Shown: positions 9,090 through 18,056 of the stretch, in pieces
Numbering within the stretch: the stretch's first letter is position 1
Layout: every line of letters begins with the position of its first letter
Assembly: GCA_039924845.1 (NCBI GenBank)
Contig: JBDTAC010000077.1
Location: 1 to 61,530 of the forward strand
Direction: 5' to 3'
Source of the DNA: Bacteroidia bacterium
Lineage (GTDB): Bacteria; Bacteroidota; Bacteroidia; DATLTG01
Length of the DNA stretch: 61,530 nucleotides
Notes under the pieces: generated by a model
What the model was told of the DNA's origin: nothing
The model's database searches: none
The model's input: the letters and a program-made list of their open reading frames with translations, nothing else
Translations under genes and position numbers: made by a program

Positions 9090-9523
9090 TGCAAATTATA
9101 GAGCCAAAAACAGTAGCCGATTTCGAAGCGTATTATCGTTTACGTTGGGAAGTTTTGCGCGCGCCTTGGGGAAAACCTGTTGGCAGCGAAAAAGACGAAC
9201 AGGAAAATGAATCTATTCATGCTTTGTTATTGGATGAAAATAAAAACGCTTTGGCTGTTTGTCGTTTGCAATTAAACACTCCTGAAATTGCACAATTGAG
9301 ATTTATGGGCGTTCGTGAAAGCGGACAGAAAACAGGCGCTGGAAAAAAAATAATTTCTCACCTCGAAAAAATAGCGCGCGAAAAAGGAGCTGAAAAAATA
9401 ATTTTGCACGCCCGCGAAAATGCTGTCGGCTTTTACCAAAAACAAGGTTATTCCATTACAGAAAAATCCTATTTAATGTGGGGAGAAATTCAACATTATT
9501 TAATGGAGAAAAAATTGGTTTGA
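9089..9523 (+). CDS. GNAT family N-acetyltransferase
   Basis: A 144-residue acetyl-CoA-dependent acyltransferase. The acetyl-CoA loop of motif A is present as VRESGQKTGAGKKIISHLEK, followed by the beta-strand GAEKIILHAREN and the typical end AVGFYQKQGYSITEKSY (motif B). Substrate unknown; the N-terminal part (YYRLRWEVLRAPWG) resembles small stand-alone GNATs of the ElaA type. It overlaps lpd by one base and is presumably cotranscribed. Its TGA stop is formed by the PE element at 9520-9540. Confidence 0.85.
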   Translation: MQIIEPKTVADFEAYYRLRWEVLRAPWGKPVGSEKDEQENESIHALLLDENKNALAVCRLQLNTPEIAQLRFMGVRESGQKTGAGKKIISHLEKIAREKGAEKIILHARENAVGFYQKQGYSITEKSYLMWGEIQHYLMEKKLV

Positions 9524-9540
9524 AAAATTATTTTTTTGAA
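9520..9540. repeat. PE dyad element carrying the GNAT stop codon
   Basis: TTG, A5, TTA, T7, GAA. The TGA stop of the acetyltransferase is bases 2-4 of the element. Confidence 0.65.
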
Positions 9541-9573
9541 CGATAAAAATAGTTCTCTTTTTTCACTGGGTTC

Positions 9574-9598
9574 AATACAAACACGCAGCGCTTGTATT
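9574..9598 (+). terminator. Possible terminator after lpd-GNAT
   Basis: AATACAA (9574-9580) and TTGTATT (9592-9598) form a 7-bp stem with an 11-nt loop, followed by TTATATT. The stem is weak and the T-tract imperfect. Confidence 0.35.
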
Positions 9599-9604
9599 TT
9601 ATAT

Positions 9605-9612
9605 TACTTTTG
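9605..9612 (+). promoter_or_regulatory. -7 box before the glycoside hydrolase gene
   Basis: TACTTTTG matches TAnnTTTG exactly, 33 nt before the start codon. No good -33 TTTG is visible at the right distance. Confidence 0.35.
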
Positions 9613-9645
9613 ACCAAATTTTGCTGACGATTGACACATTAATGG

Positions 9646-11229
9646 ATGAATAAAAAAACATTTTTACCGCTTTATGTATTTATAATTACGATAGGGATAA
9701 TGTGCTATTTCTATTATTCAGGTAAAAGAGAACGTTTATCCATGCAAAATAAAAAGAAGTTAGTGTCCATTCAACAGCATGAAGACACGATTAAGCGTCC
9801 TATTATTTTACCGACTCGCAATAAGAAAGGTTTTGTGTCTATCCAACACAATCATTTTAGCATCGGCGATTCTGCATTTTTTCCTATTGTGTTAAATTAT
9901 TTTGTTTCGATGCAAGGTAATAAAAAGGAGTTGTGGCCTTGTCCTACGAAAAACTATGATCCAAATAATAAATTTCGATTTACCACTAAAGATTCCAGCT
10001 TAATGCAATTGCAAGCACAAATGGATTTGATAAAAAAAATGGGATTTAATACGGTCAGAATTGTAGGTATCGGAGAAACAACTTTTAATAAACAAAAGAA
10101 ACTTATTAGTGAATTTGCCATTGGCAACAAAAAGGACAGTTCAATAGTGCTTAATAACAGCGAAAACGATGCGCGTTATTTTAATGCTTTGTCTGATTTA
10201 TTTACAATTACTGATAGAGCCGGTTTAAAAGTAATTTTATTGGTTAGGATGGTTCCTAATTTTAGCGCTTCTGATACGTTGTTTGAAAAAATAACAAATA
10301 GGTTTAAAAATGAACCTACTTTAATGGCGTACGATTTTTTTAATGAACCACTCTATTTTGATTCTATACCCAGAAAGAAAAAAGATATTTATTTAATCGT
10401 AAAGAATTGGAGCGAGATACAAAAGCGAAATGCTGCGTATCAATTATCAACTATTGGTTTAGAAGGAATTAGAGAAGTGTTTAAGTGGGATCCAACTATT
10501 CTGGATGTTGATTTTATTTCCTATCATCCGTATGAATACGAAACCGAACAAGTTAGAAATGAAATGTATTGGTATGGAAAATATACTGGTAAACCTTGGA
10601 TAATTGGAGAAACTGCGATTGCAGCAGACAATGATTCTGTTACGTATCAGCAACAAAAATATTTTGCAGAAAAAACATTGACACAAGCCTATAACTGTGG
10701 TGCAATAGGCTATTCGTGGTGGCAATATAAAGATGTTGATTGGGGAAATTACAGTAATAAATACATGGGTGTTGTTAATCAGAAAGGAACAACAAAAGTC
10801 AATGGTTTTACTGTGTATGGCACGGTGAAACCCGTGGTGGAGGCATTTAAGCATTTCAATCCAAAAGCAGTGAAAGGCAAACCTGTTTTTTTACCCAACT
10901 ATTATAATTATTCTCAATTCCATACGTATCGTCTTATCGGACATTTGGTTGATGAAAATAATAAGCCAATACAAGGCGGAGTTGTTTTAGGATGGAATCA
11001 ATACTGGCTGCATTCGTATCATACCATTACAAAACCTGATGGAAGTTTTGAATTATTAGGAGATTTTAAATTCTATCACTGGATTGCTTCGGCAGTTGGA
11101 AAAACTGCGATAAGAGGCGAAATAAATCCTGATTCCGCTAAAATAAACCCTATAAATAAAATACCAACACTAAATTTAGGATTACTAAAAGTAAAGCAGT
11201 TGGATTTTTTAAATGGAAAAACGAATTAG
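9646..11229 (+). CDS. Exported GH5-like glycoside hydrolase
   Basis: A 527-residue protein with an N-terminal membrane segment or uncleaved signal (FLPLYVFIITIGIMCYFYY), then a (beta/alpha)8-type catalytic domain. The candidate acid/base is E234 in YDFFNEPLYF and the candidate nucleophile E322 in WIIGETAIA, with the aromatic SWWQYKDVDW after it. This pattern fits clan GH-A, family 5 or a relative (endoglucanase or mannanase type). The last 100 residues (LIGHLVDENNKPIQGGVVLG) look like a carboxypeptidase-regulatory beta-sandwich. Substrate cannot be read from the sequence. It is monocistronic, converging on the minus-strand gene at 11247. Confidence 0.75.
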   Translation: MNKKTFLPLYVFIITIGIMCYFYYSGKRERLSMQNKKKLVSIQQHEDTIKRPIILPTRNKKGFVSIQHNHFSIGDSAFFPIVLNYFVSMQGNKKELWPCPTKNYDPNNKFRFTTKDSSLMQLQAQMDLIKKMGFNTVRIVGIGETTFNKQKKLISEFAIGNKKDSSIVLNNSENDARYFNALSDLFTITDRAGLKVILLVRMVPNFSASDTLFEKITNRFKNEPTLMAYDFFNEPLYFDSIPRKKKDIYLIVKNWSEIQKRNAAYQLSTIGLEGIREVFKWDPTILDVDFISYHPYEYETEQVRNEMYWYGKYTGKPWIIGETAIAADNDSVTYQQQKYFAEKTLTQAYNCGAIGYSWWQYKDVDWGNYSNKYMGVVNQKGTTKVNGFTVYGTVKPVVEAFKHFNPKAVKGKPVFLPNYYNYSQFHTYRLIGHLVDENNKPIQGGVVLGWNQYWLHSYHTITKPDGSFELLGDFKFYHWIASAVGKTAIRGEINPDSAKINPINKIPTLNLGLLKVKQLDFLNGKTN

Positions 11230-11246
11230 AATTTAAAATTGTTTTT

Positions 11247-11795
11247 TTAATTCTTCAAGCGATATTTGACCATTTTCATTAATTGTTTCGCTTCCTCTTC
11301 TTCCACTTGCAATCCAAATTTTATTTCTTTTCCATCATAATCAAAAGCTACGGAGCCAAATCCGATTACCCAATAAGAATTATTTAACGATTTGAAAAAA
11401 CCTTTTTCTCTGCCTTCAAACAAGTGTAATTCGTGAATGTCTTTTAACTCAAATAATTCTTCTTTTCCTTTTCCGGAAAGCATTTTTGTGATGGAAAAAG
11501 TTTCGTTATTTATATCAATAATTTCTTTTCCGAACATTCTCCAGCGCAATGTTTTTCCTACTTTATATTCGTAATAAAGCCAAAATCCTAAATAAACAAT
11601 CAGAAATGTTTTTTGATTTGGATCGCGTAATTGAACATATTGAGAAGCAACAATAACGCCCAATGCAGTCCACATCAATAACCAAATAATTAATAAATTA
11701 CGTTTTAAATTATCCGCATTTGTAGAAGCAACAATTTCAATGTGTAAACGATCGGCAGTCTTTTCAATACTAATTCTATTTCCAATTTTTTCCAT
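11247..11795 (-). CDS. Small membrane protein of unknown function
   Basis: A 182-residue protein. Residues about 30-50 (LLIIWLLMWTALGVIVASQY) and 60-75 (TFLIVYLGFWLYYEYKV) form two transmembrane helices; the C-terminal part is a soluble beta-rich domain ending in EEEEAKQLMKMVKYRL. No family recognised. I start it at the ATG 11793-11795; the frame can be extended two codons to a TTG. It is the last gene in the bio operon direction, 39 nt after bioA, with a PE element in the gap, so it may be transcribed separately. Confidence 0.6.
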   Translation of the reverse strand: MEKIGNRISIEKTADRLHIEIVASTNADNLKRNLLIIWLLMWTALGVIVASQYVQLRDPNQKTFLIVYLGFWLYYEYKVGKTLRWRMFGKEIIDINNETFSITKMLSGKGKEELFELKDIHELHLFEGREKGFFKSLNNSYWVIGFGSVAFDYDGKEIKFGLQVEEEEAKQLMKMVKYRLKN

Positions 11796-11796
11796 G

Positions 11797-11817
11797 TTCA
11801 AAAAAATATTTTTTTGA
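11797..11817. repeat. PE dyad element between bioA and the membrane-protein gene
   Basis: TTC, A7, TA, T7, GA. It begins one base from the start codon of the membrane protein and 18 nt after the bioA stop. Confidence 0.6.
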
Positions 11818-11834
11818 GTGTAAATTTTGAGTGA

Positions 11835-13118
11835 TTAAATCATTTCTTCAGCAATAAATTTTTCAATGCAATCTTGCACGTAGCGCAAATCTTCATCCGA
11901 AATACAATACGGCGGCATAATGTAAATAATGTTTCCGAGCGGACGCAATAAAACACCTTTGTCTAAAAAATAATGGTATGCTTTGTCGCGAATTTCATTA
12001 AAATAGGATGTATTCGTGTCGTTGTATAAATCAATTGCAGCAACAGTTCCAATGCAACGTGCATTTTTAATTTTCGGATTGTTTTTTATTTTCTCGATAA
12101 ATTGTTTTTGTAATTTCTCGATACGATGAATATTTTCAAAGGTTTTGGGATCGTCAAAAATATCCATACTCGCCAATGCAGCTGCACAAGTAACAGGGTT
12201 TGCGGTATAAGAATGTCCGTGAAAAAAAGTTTTTAATTTATCATCCGACAAAAAAGCATCGTAAATAAATTGCGCACAAGAAGTAATTCCCATCGCCATT
12301 GTTCCGCCTGTCAATCCTTTAGAAAGGCAATAAATATCAGGTTTTTGCGTGCAATAATGAGTTGCAAAAAATTTTCCGGTTCGTCCGAAACCCGTCATTA
12401 CTTCATCGGCAATCGTAATAATTTTTTTTTGTTTACAATACGTAAGCAAGTCATCCAAAGCCGAAGGTTGATACATTTTCATTCCAGCTGTACCTTGCAA
12501 CAACGGCTCAAAAATAAAAGCGGCTACATCATTTTTATTTTCTTCAACTGCTTTTTTTAATTGCTCCAAGGCTTTATTTTCAGAACCTTCGGAAGGAATA
12601 TCAATAAAAAGGACATCAAACAAAAAAGGAAAAAACGGATGTGTAAACGCGCTGCGAGCACTTACCGACATTGCTCCAAACGTATCGCCGTGATAGGCAT
12701 CTTTGAATGCAATGATTTTTTTTCGAGGTAAATTTTGATTGCTCCAATATTGAAAAGCCATTTTCAACGCCACTTCTACGGCAGTAGAACCGTTGTCTGA
12801 AAAAAATATTTTTTGCTGATTGTTCGGAAGCTTTTTTAAAAGCCGTTCCGAAAGTTCTACCGCAGGAGCATGTGTAAAGCCTGCAAATATTACGTGTTCG
12901 AGTGTTTGGAGTTGTGCGAAAATTGTTTTTGCGATGTGCGGATGTGCGTGTCCATGTACATTTACCCACCACGAAGAAACGGCATCAATGTATTTTTTCT
13001 CGGTATCATCAAAAAGGTAAGTGCCTTCTCCGCGCACAATGGCGATGGGTAAATCTGCTGTTTTCATTTGCGTGTAGGGATGCCAAACTACAGCTTTATC
13101 TCTTTCGGAAAGTGTCAT
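11835..13118 (-). CDS. bioA: Adenosylmethionine-8-amino-7-oxononanoate aminotransferase
   Basis: Transfers the amino group of S-adenosylmethionine to 7-keto-8-aminopelargonate to give 7,8-diaminopelargonate (biotin pathway). The 427-residue class-III aminotransferase starts with VVWHPYTQMKTADLP, the BioA substrate-site signature. It has DNGSTAVEVALKMAFQYW (PLP phosphate), IADEVMTGFGRTG (PLP-pyridine Asp) and the Schiff-base lysine in CLSKGLTGGTMAMG. The tail CISDEDLRYVQDCIEKFI is typical. It follows bioD by 17 nt. A PE-type core lies inside the gene at 12798-12814. Confidence 0.95.
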   Translation of the reverse strand: MTLSERDKAVVWHPYTQMKTADLPIAIVRGEGTYLFDDTEKKYIDAVSSWWVNVHGHAHPHIAKTIFAQLQTLEHVIFAGFTHAPAVELSERLLKKLPNNQQKIFFSDNGSTAVEVALKMAFQYWSNQNLPRKKIIAFKDAYHGDTFGAMSVSARSAFTHPFFPFLFDVLFIDIPSEGSENKALEQLKKAVEENKNDVAAFIFEPLLQGTAGMKMYQPSALDDLLTYCKQKKIITIADEVMTGFGRTGKFFATHYCTQKPDIYCLSKGLTGGTMAMGITSCAQFIYDAFLSDDKLKTFFHGHSYTANPVTCAAALASMDIFDDPKTFENIHRIEKLQKQFIEKIKNNPKIKNARCIGTVAAIDLYNDTNTSYFNEIRDKAYHYFLDKGVLLRPLGNIIYIMPPYCISDEDLRYVQDCIEKFIAEEMI

Positions 13119-13127
13119 TTTTTTAAA

Positions 13128-13147
13128 TTGAAAAATTATTTTTCATT
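13128..13147. repeat. PE dyad element carrying the bioD stop codon
   Basis: TTG, A5, TTA, T5, CA. The central TTA (13136-13138) is the TAA stop of bioD on the minus strand. Confidence 0.6.
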
Positions 13148-13759
13148 CAAGATATTTTCAAAATCCAAAGCGTATTTGGAAACGATTTCTTTTTTTATTT
13201 CTTTTTCTTTTCCAATAGAGCCAAGACATTTCAAGCCACTGTAAGCTAAAATTACTTTTTCGGAAGACGCATTTCGCGGACCGTTTAAAATAAATCCCAT
13301 GATTTTATGTCCGCGCTGTTTTAACACATCAATCGAAAGTAAGGAATGGTTGATGCTTCCCAGATAATTTTGAATTACCAATATTACTTCGGCATTTGCT
13401 TTTTTAGCAATGTCAATTACAAATTCCTTGTTGTTAAGCGGAACCATAATTCCGCCTGCGCCTTCAATAACAAGATGATTGGAGGTTTTTGGAATTTGTA
13501 TATTTTCCAATTTGATGGAAATTTTTTCCCATTCTGCCGCAGCATGTGGCGACATATATTGCTCCAAACAATAGGCTTCGGGATGAAAAAAAGTTTTTTC
13601 ATTCGTCACCCATTTTTTTACATTTTCAGTATCTGTTCCGAAAAAGCTGCCTGTTTGAACAGGTTTCCAATAATCAGCCTTTAAAGCTTCTGTTAAAACA
13701 GCTGCTACCACTGTTTTTCCGACATCTGTTCCGATACCGGCAACAAAAATAGTTTTCAT
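13136..13759 (-). CDS. bioD: Dethiobiotin synthetase
   Basis: ATP- and CO2-dependent ureido-ring closure of diaminopelargonate. The 207-residue protein has the P-loop GIGTDVGKT (8-16), the PVQTGS substrate loop (about 33-38), and VIEGAGGIMVPL (about 97-108), the Mg/ATP motif of BioD. It lies between bioF (24 nt upstream) and bioA (17 nt downstream). Its last codons and stop are formed by the PE element. Confidence 0.94.
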   Translation of the reverse strand: MKTIFVAGIGTDVGKTVVAAVLTEALKADYWKPVQTGSFFGTDTENVKKWVTNEKTFFHPEAYCLEQYMSPHAAAEWEKISIKLENIQIPKTSNHLVIEGAGGIMVPLNNKEFVIDIAKKANAEVILVIQNYLGSINHSLLSIDVLKQRGHKIMGFILNGPRNASSEKVILAYSGLKCLGSIGKEKEIKKEIVSKYALDFENILNEK

Positions 13760-13783
13760 TTTATGAATTAAGAATGCGCTAAA

Positions 13784-14932
13784 TTACGGTTTTTCGGATT
13801 GTTCTTTCAGCGTTTTTATAAAAGTAGAAATTTCACTTTCGGTTGTGAAAGAATGCAAACAGATTCGGAGTCTTTCTTTGTTTTTCGGAACGGTCGGACT
13901 TAAAATTGGGCGAACATCAAAACCTTTATTTTGTAAAGCGCTTGCTAATTTTTTTACAGATTGATTTCCGGGAACGGTAATGCACTGAATCGGCGCATCA
14001 TTCGTTGTTTTCTCAAATCCTTCCAAAGTTTTTATTTCAGAACAATACTGAAAAATTATTTTTTTGAGCTGCTCTTTTTCGGTGTTGGATTCAGCTAAAA
14101 AATCGTACGCACAATTTATGGAAATTAAGGCGTGATAAGGCAATGCGGTGGTATAAATAAAACTTCGTGCAAAATTAATTAAATAATTTCGGAGTGCATT
14201 ACTTCCTAAAACAATGGCTCCGTGGCATCCTAAAGCTTTTCCGAAGGTATGAACGCGTGCAAAAACTTTTTTTTCGAGTTGTAGTTCTGTTACTTTTCCT
14301 TCACCTTTTTTACCGAAAATGCCTGTTGCATGAGCTTCATCCACGATTAAATACGCTTCGTATTTTTCGCATAAGGCAGAAATTTCTTTTAATGGAGCAG
14401 CATCTCCATCCATCGAATAAATGGATTCAACGGCAACAAAAATAATTCCTTCGGCTGTTTTTAAACGTGCTTCTAAATGAAATAAATCATTGTGCATAAA
14501 GCGCAAAGCAGTTGTTTTAGAAAGTCGTATGCCATCGTGTACAGAAGCGTGAATCAGCTCGTCGTAAATAATCGTGCTCTCTTTTGGCAGCGATGAAAAC
14601 AAACCGATGTTGGCATCGTATCCCGAATTAAAAATCAATCCGGCTTCCGCCTGATGGTAATCCGCAATTTTTTTTTCTAAGATTTCTGCCATCTCCGAAT
14701 TGCCCGAAAGTAATCGAGAGCCAGTAGATCCGTTTGAAAAAATATTTTTTTCAGCAGCTTTTATTTTGTCTTGTAATTTCTCGGAACGCGCAAAACCCAA
14801 GTAATCATTGGAACAAAAATCAATTAAATTCTTTTTGACAGAAAGCGCACGAAGCGAATCGTTTTGTTGGCGGACTAAAAGAGCATCTGACAAAAAATGT
14901 TCTGTGTCAAGTTTCTTTTTAGAATCGTGCAT
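13784..14932 (-). CDS. bioF: 8-amino-7-oxononanoate synthase
   Basis: PLP-dependent condensation of pimeloyl thioester with alanine. The 382-residue protein shows NLIDFCSNDYLGFA, GSTGSRLLSGN (PLP phosphate and substrate loop), VDEAHATGIFG (PLP Asp and His) and the Schiff-base Lys in HTFGKALGCHG. It could in principle be a related alpha-oxoamine synthase, but the operon settles it. It starts 4 nt after the stop of the outer-membrane-like gene. Two PE cores lie inside the frame (14048-14068 and 14734-14754). Confidence 0.94.
   Translation of the reverse strand: MHDSKKKLDTEHFLSDALLVRQQNDSLRALSVKKNLIDFCSNDYLGFARSEKLQDKIKAAEKNIFSNGSTGSRLLSGNSEMAEILEKKIADYHQAEAGLIFNSGYDANIGLFSSLPKESTIIYDELIHASVHDGIRLSKTTALRFMHNDLFHLEARLKTAEGIIFVAVESIYSMDGDAAPLKEISALCEKYEAYLIVDEAHATGIFGKKGEGKVTELQLEKKVFARVHTFGKALGCHGAIVLGSNALRNYLINFARSFIYTTALPYHALISINCAYDFLAESNTEKEQLKKIIFQYCSEIKTLEGFEKTTNDAPIQCITVPGNQSVKKLASALQNKGFDVRPILSPTVPKNKERLRICLHSFTTESEISTFIKTLKEQSEKP
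14048..14068. repeat. PE dyad element inside bioF
   Basis: CTG, A5, TTA, T7, GA within the coding sequence; read on the coding strand it gives LKKIIFQ. Confidence 0.55.
14734..14754. repeat. PE dyad element inside bioF
   Basis: TTG, A6, TA, T7, CA within the coding sequence; it encodes EKNIFSN. Confidence 0.5.
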
Positions 14933-14936
14933 ACAA

Positions 14937-15656
14937 TTACTTTTTTCCTAAATCAACACGTATTCCAAATACGATACCTGCCGTGTAAATATCATGAACA
15001 ATAATACTCGGAACTTCGTTTTTATTATTTCGGAAATACTTAAATTCTAAGCAAGGCGACACATAGAGATAGGTTTGAGTAAACAGTTCGTAATCGGCAA
15101 GAAAGGCAATATTAGCAAGGTAAGTGCTTGCCAAAGCGTTTTGTCCGAAAAAACCTAAATGTGCCAAGCCGTTGTACCCGTAGTAACCTAAACGCCCGAT
15201 AAAACTGAAAGAATACGGCTGATTGCTTTCCGGCTTAAACGGAATTTCAATCATTCCATAAAATTTATCAAAACGAATGTTGTCGTCGAATACAATGTAA
15301 TTGCTAGCAATGGTGGAAGGAGACGTAAAATAAAGTTTATCCAAATAAAAACTTTCAAAGGAAATACCTAAACCCAAGCGTACGCGTTGCACCGGAAAGG
15401 AAACTTCAAAATTATAAAAATTAGTTGGGTTTTGTGTTTGAAACGTAGTGTTTCCGGTTTCGATAACAGATCCATCTGTACTTAACAAATTGGTATTTTG
15501 AAAACGCGAATACCATTTTGCTGTGCCAATTCCATAGCCTACTGCTACAAAATATTTTTTGTGTTTCTTGTCGAGATCTCCATGATTACTATGATATCCA
15601 GCGAAAGCAGAAATGACTGTGAAAAAGAAAATTACAAATGCACTTATTTTTTTCAC
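14937..15656 (-). CDS. Outer-membrane beta-barrel-like protein in the biotin operon
   Basis: A 239-residue exported protein. Residues 1-19 form a signal peptide (KKISAFVIFFFTVISAFAG). The rest has alternating polar/aromatic strands (KYFVAVGYGIGTAKWYSRF, VRLGLGISFESFYL, SFIGRLGYYGYNG, GIVFGIRVDLGKK), a small barrel pattern ending close to a C-terminal hydrophobic strand. No family recognised. It is 21 nt after bioB and 4 nt before bioF, so it is firmly inside the operon; a role in precursor or biotin passage is only suggested by that position. Confidence 0.65.
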   Translation of the reverse strand: MKKISAFVIFFFTVISAFAGYHSNHGDLDKKHKKYFVAVGYGIGTAKWYSRFQNTNLLSTDGSVIETGNTTFQTQNPTNFYNFEVSFPVQRVRLGLGISFESFYLDKLYFTSPSTIASNYIVFDDNIRFDKFYGMIEIPFKPESNQPYSFSFIGRLGYYGYNGLAHLGFFGQNALASTYLANIAFLADYELFTQTYLYVSPCLEFKYFRNNKNEVPSIIVHDIYTAGIVFGIRVDLGKK

Positions 15657-15669
15657 TGTGAAATAGAGT

Positions 15670-15688
15670 TTGAAAAATTAATTTTCTG
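15670..15688. repeat. PE-type element carrying the bioB stop codon
   Basis: TTG, A5, TTAA, T4, C. The TAA stop of bioB on the minus strand is plus-strand TTA at 15678-15680, inside the core. Confidence 0.5.
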
Positions 15689-16664
15689 CTACTTGTTTTT
15701 GCCTGCTTTTATCTGCCGCACGGGGTTTTAAACCGAGTATCGAAAACATTTCCATATCGGTATTGTAATCTGGATTGGGTGTGGTCAATAATTTATCTCC
15801 AGCAAAAATAGAACTTGCACCTGCCATAAAACACAAGGCTTGTCCTTCGAGGGACATTTGCGTACGACCTGCGGATAAGCGCACTACTGTTTTTGGCATC
15901 ACAATTCGCGTGGTAGCAATCATCCGAACCATGTCCCAAATTGGGACTAAAGGCTGACTTCCCAGCGGAGTGCCTTCTACAGGAACAAGCGCATTGATAG
16001 GAACAGATTCTGGTTGTGGCTGTAATCTGGAAAGTGTGAGTAACATTCCAATGCGATCTTCTACGCTCTCGCCCAAGCCGATGATACCTCCAGAACAAAC
16101 GGTCAAATTCGCTTTCCGAACATTCTGAATGGTATTCAAACGATCTTCGTAAGTGCGTGTGGTAATTATTTTTTCGTAATTTTCTTCGGAAGTATCTAAG
16201 TTGTGATTGTATGCGTACAAGCCTGCATCTGCAAGGCGTTTCGCTTGGTTTTCAGTAAGCATCCCTAAGGTACAGCATACTTCCATGCCTTTAGCATTCA
16301 CGGCTTTTACCATTTCGATGACATTGTCAAAGTCTTTATTATCGCGTACTTCGCGCCAAGCAGCACCCATGCACAAACGAGATGCTCCTCCTGCTTTTGC
16401 TTTATCTGCTGCTGCTGTAACTTCCGAAACGGATAATAATTTATGTACTTTCACATCGGTATGATAGCGTGCTGCTTGCGGACAATAACTACAATCTTCT
16501 GGGCAACCGCCTGTTTTAATAGAAATTAGTGAACTGATTTGAACTTCTTCCGCATTGTTGTACTGGCGATGAACACTTGCTGCGCGATAGATAAGCTCCA
16601 TAAGCGGAGTATTGTAAACCTCCAAAATTTCATTGCTGCTCCAACTGCTTTTTATTTCATTCAT
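15678..16664 (-). CDS. bioB: Biotin synthase
   Basis: Radical-SAM enzyme inserting sulfur into dethiobiotin. The 328-residue protein has the [4Fe-4S] motif C54-x3-C58-x2-C61 in [13 protein letters not shown]. Other BioB landmarks are the conserved Cys in [13 protein letters not shown] and in [40 protein letters not shown] (the second-cluster Cys) and [11 protein letters not shown] (the cluster Arg). First gene of the operon bioB, outer-membrane-like gene, bioF, bioD, bioA. No bioC, bioH or bioW is present here, so pimeloyl precursor synthesis must be encoded elsewhere. Confidence 0.96.
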   Translation of the reverse strand: MNEIKSSWSSNEILEVYNTPLMELIYRAASVHRQYNNAEEVQISSLISIKTGGCPEDCSYCPQAARYHTDVKVHKLLSVSEVTAAADKAKAGGASRLCMGAAWREVRDNKDFDNVIEMVKAVNAKGMEVCCTLGMLTENQAKRLADAGLYAYNHNLDTSEENYEKIITTRTYEDRLNTIQNVRKANLTVCSGGIIGLGESVEDRIGMLLTLSRLQPQPESVPINALVPVEGTPLGSQPLVPIWDMVRMIATTRIVMPKTVVRLSAGRTQMSLEGQALCFMAGASSIFAGDKLLTTPNPDYNTDMEMFSILGLKPRAADKSRQKQVAEN

Positions 16665-16686
16665 AAAAAATATTTTTTTGATACTA

Positions 16687-16712
16687 CAAATATAGTTTTT
16701 TTTGATTGCAAA
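16687..16712 (-). promoter_or_regulatory. Probable biotin operon promoter
   Basis: TATATTTG on the minus strand (16694-16687), an exact -7 match 23 nt before the bioB start. A TTTG at 16712-16709 is only 14 nt upstream, shorter than the usual 19-21. I see no BirA-type operator. Confidence 0.4.
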
Positions 16713-16846
16713 AGTATTGAATGTTTCTGAATGCTGATTTCTGTAAATTTAAATTTTTCGAAATGAGAATTCAATGCAGCACGTGAGCCAGAAAAAATAG
16801 TGGAAGCTGAGCCAGATAGAGTGCAATCCGTTGCCGAAAAAAAGCG

Positions 16847-16867
16847 TTCAAAAAAATAATTTTTCAA
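16847..16867. repeat. PE dyad element in the bioB/TPR divergent region
   Basis: TTC, A7, TAA, T5, CAA, preceded by an A-run with GCG and followed by ACC and a T-rich run, so it could terminate transcription in either direction. Confidence 0.6.
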
Positions 16868-16962
16868 ACCTTATTTTTGAAGAATTATTTTCAATTAAAA
16901 GAAATATCTAAAAATTAAAAAATCTTCCTATTTTTACTCCATCCATCTTAAAAAATAAAACG

Positions 16963-18012
16963 ATGATAAAAAAAATATTTTTTGCAGCACTGATTTTTTC
17001 TTTCGCTCAAATCTTGCACGCGCAAACAGACACGGTAAAAGCGACTACGCTTTTGCCGAATCAGGATGCTGAAAAAATGTACAATCAAGGTATCAGCGAT
17101 TTTGCCAATCGTAATTACAACGGCGCAATTGGCGATTTTACGCAAGCGGTTACGTTGAAACCGGATTTCGAAAAAGCATATTATAATCGTGGCATCACAA
17201 AAGCTGAAACCAAGGATTACAAAGGCGCGATGGATGATTACAACAAAGCGTTGATATTAAATGAAAACGATACAAACGCGTATTTCAGTCGCGCGCAAGT
17301 GAAAGATGCGCTGAACGACAAAAGCGCGGAAAGTGATTATTCCTCCGTTATTCGATTGAATCCAAAAAATGCGCAAGCGTATTATTTTAGAGGAGAAATA
17401 AAATTTCAGAATGCCGATTACAAAGGCGCCGTGGATGATTTTACCAAAGCCATTTCCAACAAACCAGATTATGCCTACGCTTATAATGATCGCGGCAGCG
17501 CAAAACGTCAATTGAACGATTATACAGGCGCAATTGCGGATTATAATAAAGCGTTGATTGTGAATCCGAAAATGGCTTTTTCCTTTAACAACCGTGGTAG
17601 CGCAAAACGTAAAGCCGGCGATTTAGACGGTGCTATTCAGGATTATTCCAGCGCTATTTCTTTGAAAAAAGACGATTACATTGCATACAATAATCGCGGT
17701 AGCGCAAAATTTGACAAAGGCGATTACCAAGGCGCAATAGACGATTTTACAAAAGCTTTGAGTTTAAATCCGGAATATGCGTATGCTTATAATAATAGAG
17801 CTTCCGCGAAATTTAAATTAAAAGATTACAAAGGTTCTGTAGACGATTGCAACGCAGCCATTCAGCTAAACGCGAAATATGGATATGCGTATTTGAATCG
17901 TGGAATAGCAAAAGAAATGTTGCGCGATGCAAGTGGCGCTTGCCAGGATTGGAGCACTGCCGCCACACTCGGCGTAGCAGCAGGAAAAGATTATTCACAA
18001 GGTTGTCAATAA
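16963..18012 (+). CDS. Secreted TPR-repeat protein
   Basis: A 349-residue protein with a cleavable signal (KKIFFAALIFSFAQILHAQ, cut after about 21). The rest is about nine 34-residue tetratricopeptide repeats from about 37 to 330, each with the pattern YNNRGSAKxxxGDYxGAIxDF. The units are very alike, which suggests recent internal duplication. TPR arrays bind partner proteins; this one acts in the periplasm or at the cell surface. It is 44 nt upstream of the PorE-like gene, with a PE element in the gap. The first codons (ATGATAAAAAAAATATTTTT) are a PE core. Confidence 0.8.
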   Translation: MIKKIFFAALIFSFAQILHAQTDTVKATTLLPNQDAEKMYNQGISDFANRNYNGAIGDFTQAVTLKPDFEKAYYNRGITKAETKDYKGAMDDYNKALILNENDTNAYFSRAQVKDALNDKSAESDYSSVIRLNPKNAQAYYFRGEIKFQNADYKGAVDDFTKAISNKPDYAYAYNDRGSAKRQLNDYTGAIADYNKALIVNPKMAFSFNNRGSAKRKAGDLDGAIQDYSSAISLKKDDYIAYNNRGSAKFDKGDYQGAIDDFTKALSLNPEYAYAYNNRASAKFKLKDYKGSVDDCNAAIQLNAKYGYAYLNRGIAKEMLRDASGACQDWSTAATLGVAAGKDYSQGCQ

Positions 18013-18018
18013 ATTACC

Positions 18019-18039
18019 TCGAAAAATTATTTTTTTAAA
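18019..18039. repeat. PE dyad element
   Basis: TCG, A5, TTA, T7, AA, between the TPR gene and the PorE-like gene. Confidence 0.5.
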
Positions 18040-18056
18040 CTGAATAAAAAACAAAG

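Noticed and set aside
16661-16867. 68-codon minus-strand frame upstream of bioB
   Set aside because: It begins in a PE element, which accounts for its N-terminus, and shows no family pattern; it overlaps the bioB promoter.
16963-18012. Tandem DNA repeat array or CRISPR in the TPR gene
   Set aside because: The periodicity is about 102 nt and in frame, explained by 34-residue TPR units; there are no spacers.
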